Assembly: GCA_035574455.1 (NCBI GenBank)
Contig: DATLYT010000113.1
Location: forward strand, 1-40,940
Source: DATLYT01 sp035574455
GTDB lineage: Bacteria; Bacteroidota; Ignavibacteria; UBA10030
DNA length: 40,940 bases
Direction of reading: 5' to 3'
Shown here: piece after piece, positions 40,235 through 40,940 of the stretch
How the letters are laid out: every line of letters begins with the position of its first letter
How positions within the stretch are numbered: the stretch's first letter is position 1
Position numbers and translations under genes: made by a program
Notes under the pieces: generated by a model
Told to the model about the DNA's origin: nothing
What the model saw: only the letters and a program-made list of their open reading frames with translations
Databases searched by the model: none

Positions 40235-40940
40235 AGAGCACGGTTCCATACGAGGAGATTCGACGGATCATCACTGTTGATCACCACGATCCCTTTCAGG
40301 TGCTTGGGGCCCATGTGGTCAACATCGATGGAAAGAACGTTGTTGCCGTTCGCGCGTTTTTGCCGGATGCAAGTGAAGCCATGGTTGTCGAGGACCGCAA
40401 CGGTCGGCGGGAGTTCCAGATGCAAAAGATCGACGATCACGGCTTTTTTGAATCGCTCATCTTCGACTGGTACGACGTCCTGCCGTATCAGTTGAAAAAG
40501 AAGTCGGCAACCGGTGAAGCGGAAATTATCCATGATCCATACTCCTTCCTTCCCACGTTGACGGATTTCGACCTCTACCTGTTTAACGCGGGCGATCATC
40601 ATCGCATCTACGAAAAGCTCGGCGCCCACCCGATGGAAGTCAACGGTGTCAAGGGTGTCCAATTTGCCGTCTGGGCTCCGAACGCTCGCAGTGTCAGCGT
40701 CGTGGGTGATTTTAACAACTGGGACCCACGCCGACACGCGATGCGCGTGTTAGGCGGATCCGGAGTGTGGGAGATTTTCATTCCCGATCTCCATGAAGGA
40801 TCTCTCTACAAGTTTCAGATAAAAACACAAAATGGCCAATTGCTGGATAAAGCCGACCCGTACGCGTTTGAAATGGAGCATCGCCCACGCACGGCGTCGC
40901 GTATCAATTTTCTTGGCAATTACGAGTGGGGCGACCATGC
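40231..40940 (+). CDS. glgB: 1,4-alpha-glucan branching enzyme, N-terminal part (runs off the window)
   Basis: About 236 residues are visible before the window ends. An N-terminal module (HHDPFQVLGAHVV, FLPDASEAMVVE, DPYSFLPTLTDFDLYLFNAGDHHRIYEKLGAHP, each typical of GlgB) is followed by a CBM48 domain (VQFAVWAPNARSVSVVGDFNNWD). The catalytic GH13 barrel lies beyond the edge. GlgB introduces alpha-1,6 branches in glycogen. The N1 module makes this the long GlgB form. It is coupled to nadD by a 4-bp overlap. Confidence 0.95.
   Translation, partial: MKSTVPYEEIRRIITVDHHDPFQVLGAHVVNIDGKNVVAVRAFLPDASEAMVVEDRNGRREFQMQKIDDHGFFESLIFDWYDVLPYQLKKKSATGEAEIIHDPYSFLPTLTDFDLYLFNAGDHHRIYEKLGAHPMEVNGVKGVQFAVWAPNARSVSVVGDFNNWDPRRHAMRVLGGSGVWEIFIPDLHEGSLYKFQIKTQNGQLLDKADPYAFEMEHRPRTASRINFLGNYEWGDH

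Noticed and set aside
1..40940. CRISPR arrays, insertion sequences, integrases, attachment sites, toxin-antitoxin or defence genes
   Set aside because: None seen; every sizeable stretch is accounted for by housekeeping or envelope genes, and no gap without a gene exceeds about 180 bp.

Overview
The window is a dense, gene-rich piece of bacterial chromosome, about half G+C by eye, with no mobile elements, CRISPR arrays or rRNA genes. The gene set points to the Bacteroidota/Chlorobiota/Ignavibacteriota (FCB) side of the tree. The clues are a SUF operon with SufU and SufT, a DUF5683-type envelope protein, a bifunctional Rel, a cmk-ispH-rpsA cluster and IspH with a CGQVSGR third-cysteine motif. 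This assignment is an inference from gene content and style, not a phylogeny. Promoters look sigma-70-like (TTGnnn, 16-18 bp, TATATT) rather than the TTTG/TAnnTTTG type of Bacteroides.

Layout. (1) 1-6907: iron-sulfur assembly operon: Rrf2 regulator (5' end outside the window), an unrecognised small protein, sufB, sufC, sufD, sufS, sufU, an A-type carrier and sufT, closed by a terminator whose stem contains the sufT stop codon. (2) 6978-8603: superoxide dismutase, then a PuuD/urate-oxidase-N-like membrane protein, each with its own terminator. (3) 8616-13573: secreted M28-like peptidase, a 57-residue zinc ribbon, folP, a GT2 glycosyltransferase, pcm and miaA. (4) 13606-18168: tRNA-Pro(CGG), then der, a CoA-disulfide-reductase-like flavoprotein, upp and a secreted TPR protein. 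(5) 18178-22698: rel, HU-like protein, ruvX, mtgA and an AlbA_2-type regulator. A SpoU/TrmH methyltransferase runs the other way and overlaps the regulator tail to tail. (6) 23319-26926: cmk, ispH, rpsA and a terminator. (7) 26934-29050: mtaB, DUF5683-like protein and a terminator. (8) 29075-35131: truA, an M48 metalloprotease, then trpD, a CorC/HlyC-like CBS protein, trpC, trpF and trpB, with no trpA after trpB. (9) 35140-38466, minus strand: flippase, SAM methyltransferase and GT4 glycosyltransferase, a surface polysaccharide cassette. (10) 38475-40940: a divergent second GT4, nadD and the start of glgB.

Most genes are tightly packed, often with ATGA, TGATG or TAATG overlaps that suggest translational coupling. 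Nearly everything is housekeeping: Fe-S assembly and oxygen defence, tRNA modification, folate, nucleotide, isoprenoid and tryptophan synthesis, and envelope construction. I see no clearly new multi-gene system. The best novelty candidates are the unknown protein in the SUF operon, the tiny zinc ribbon, the M28-like protein lacking one metal-ligand Glu, the CorC-like gene inside the trp run, and several promoters placed so close to start codons that their mRNAs would be leaderless or nearly so.
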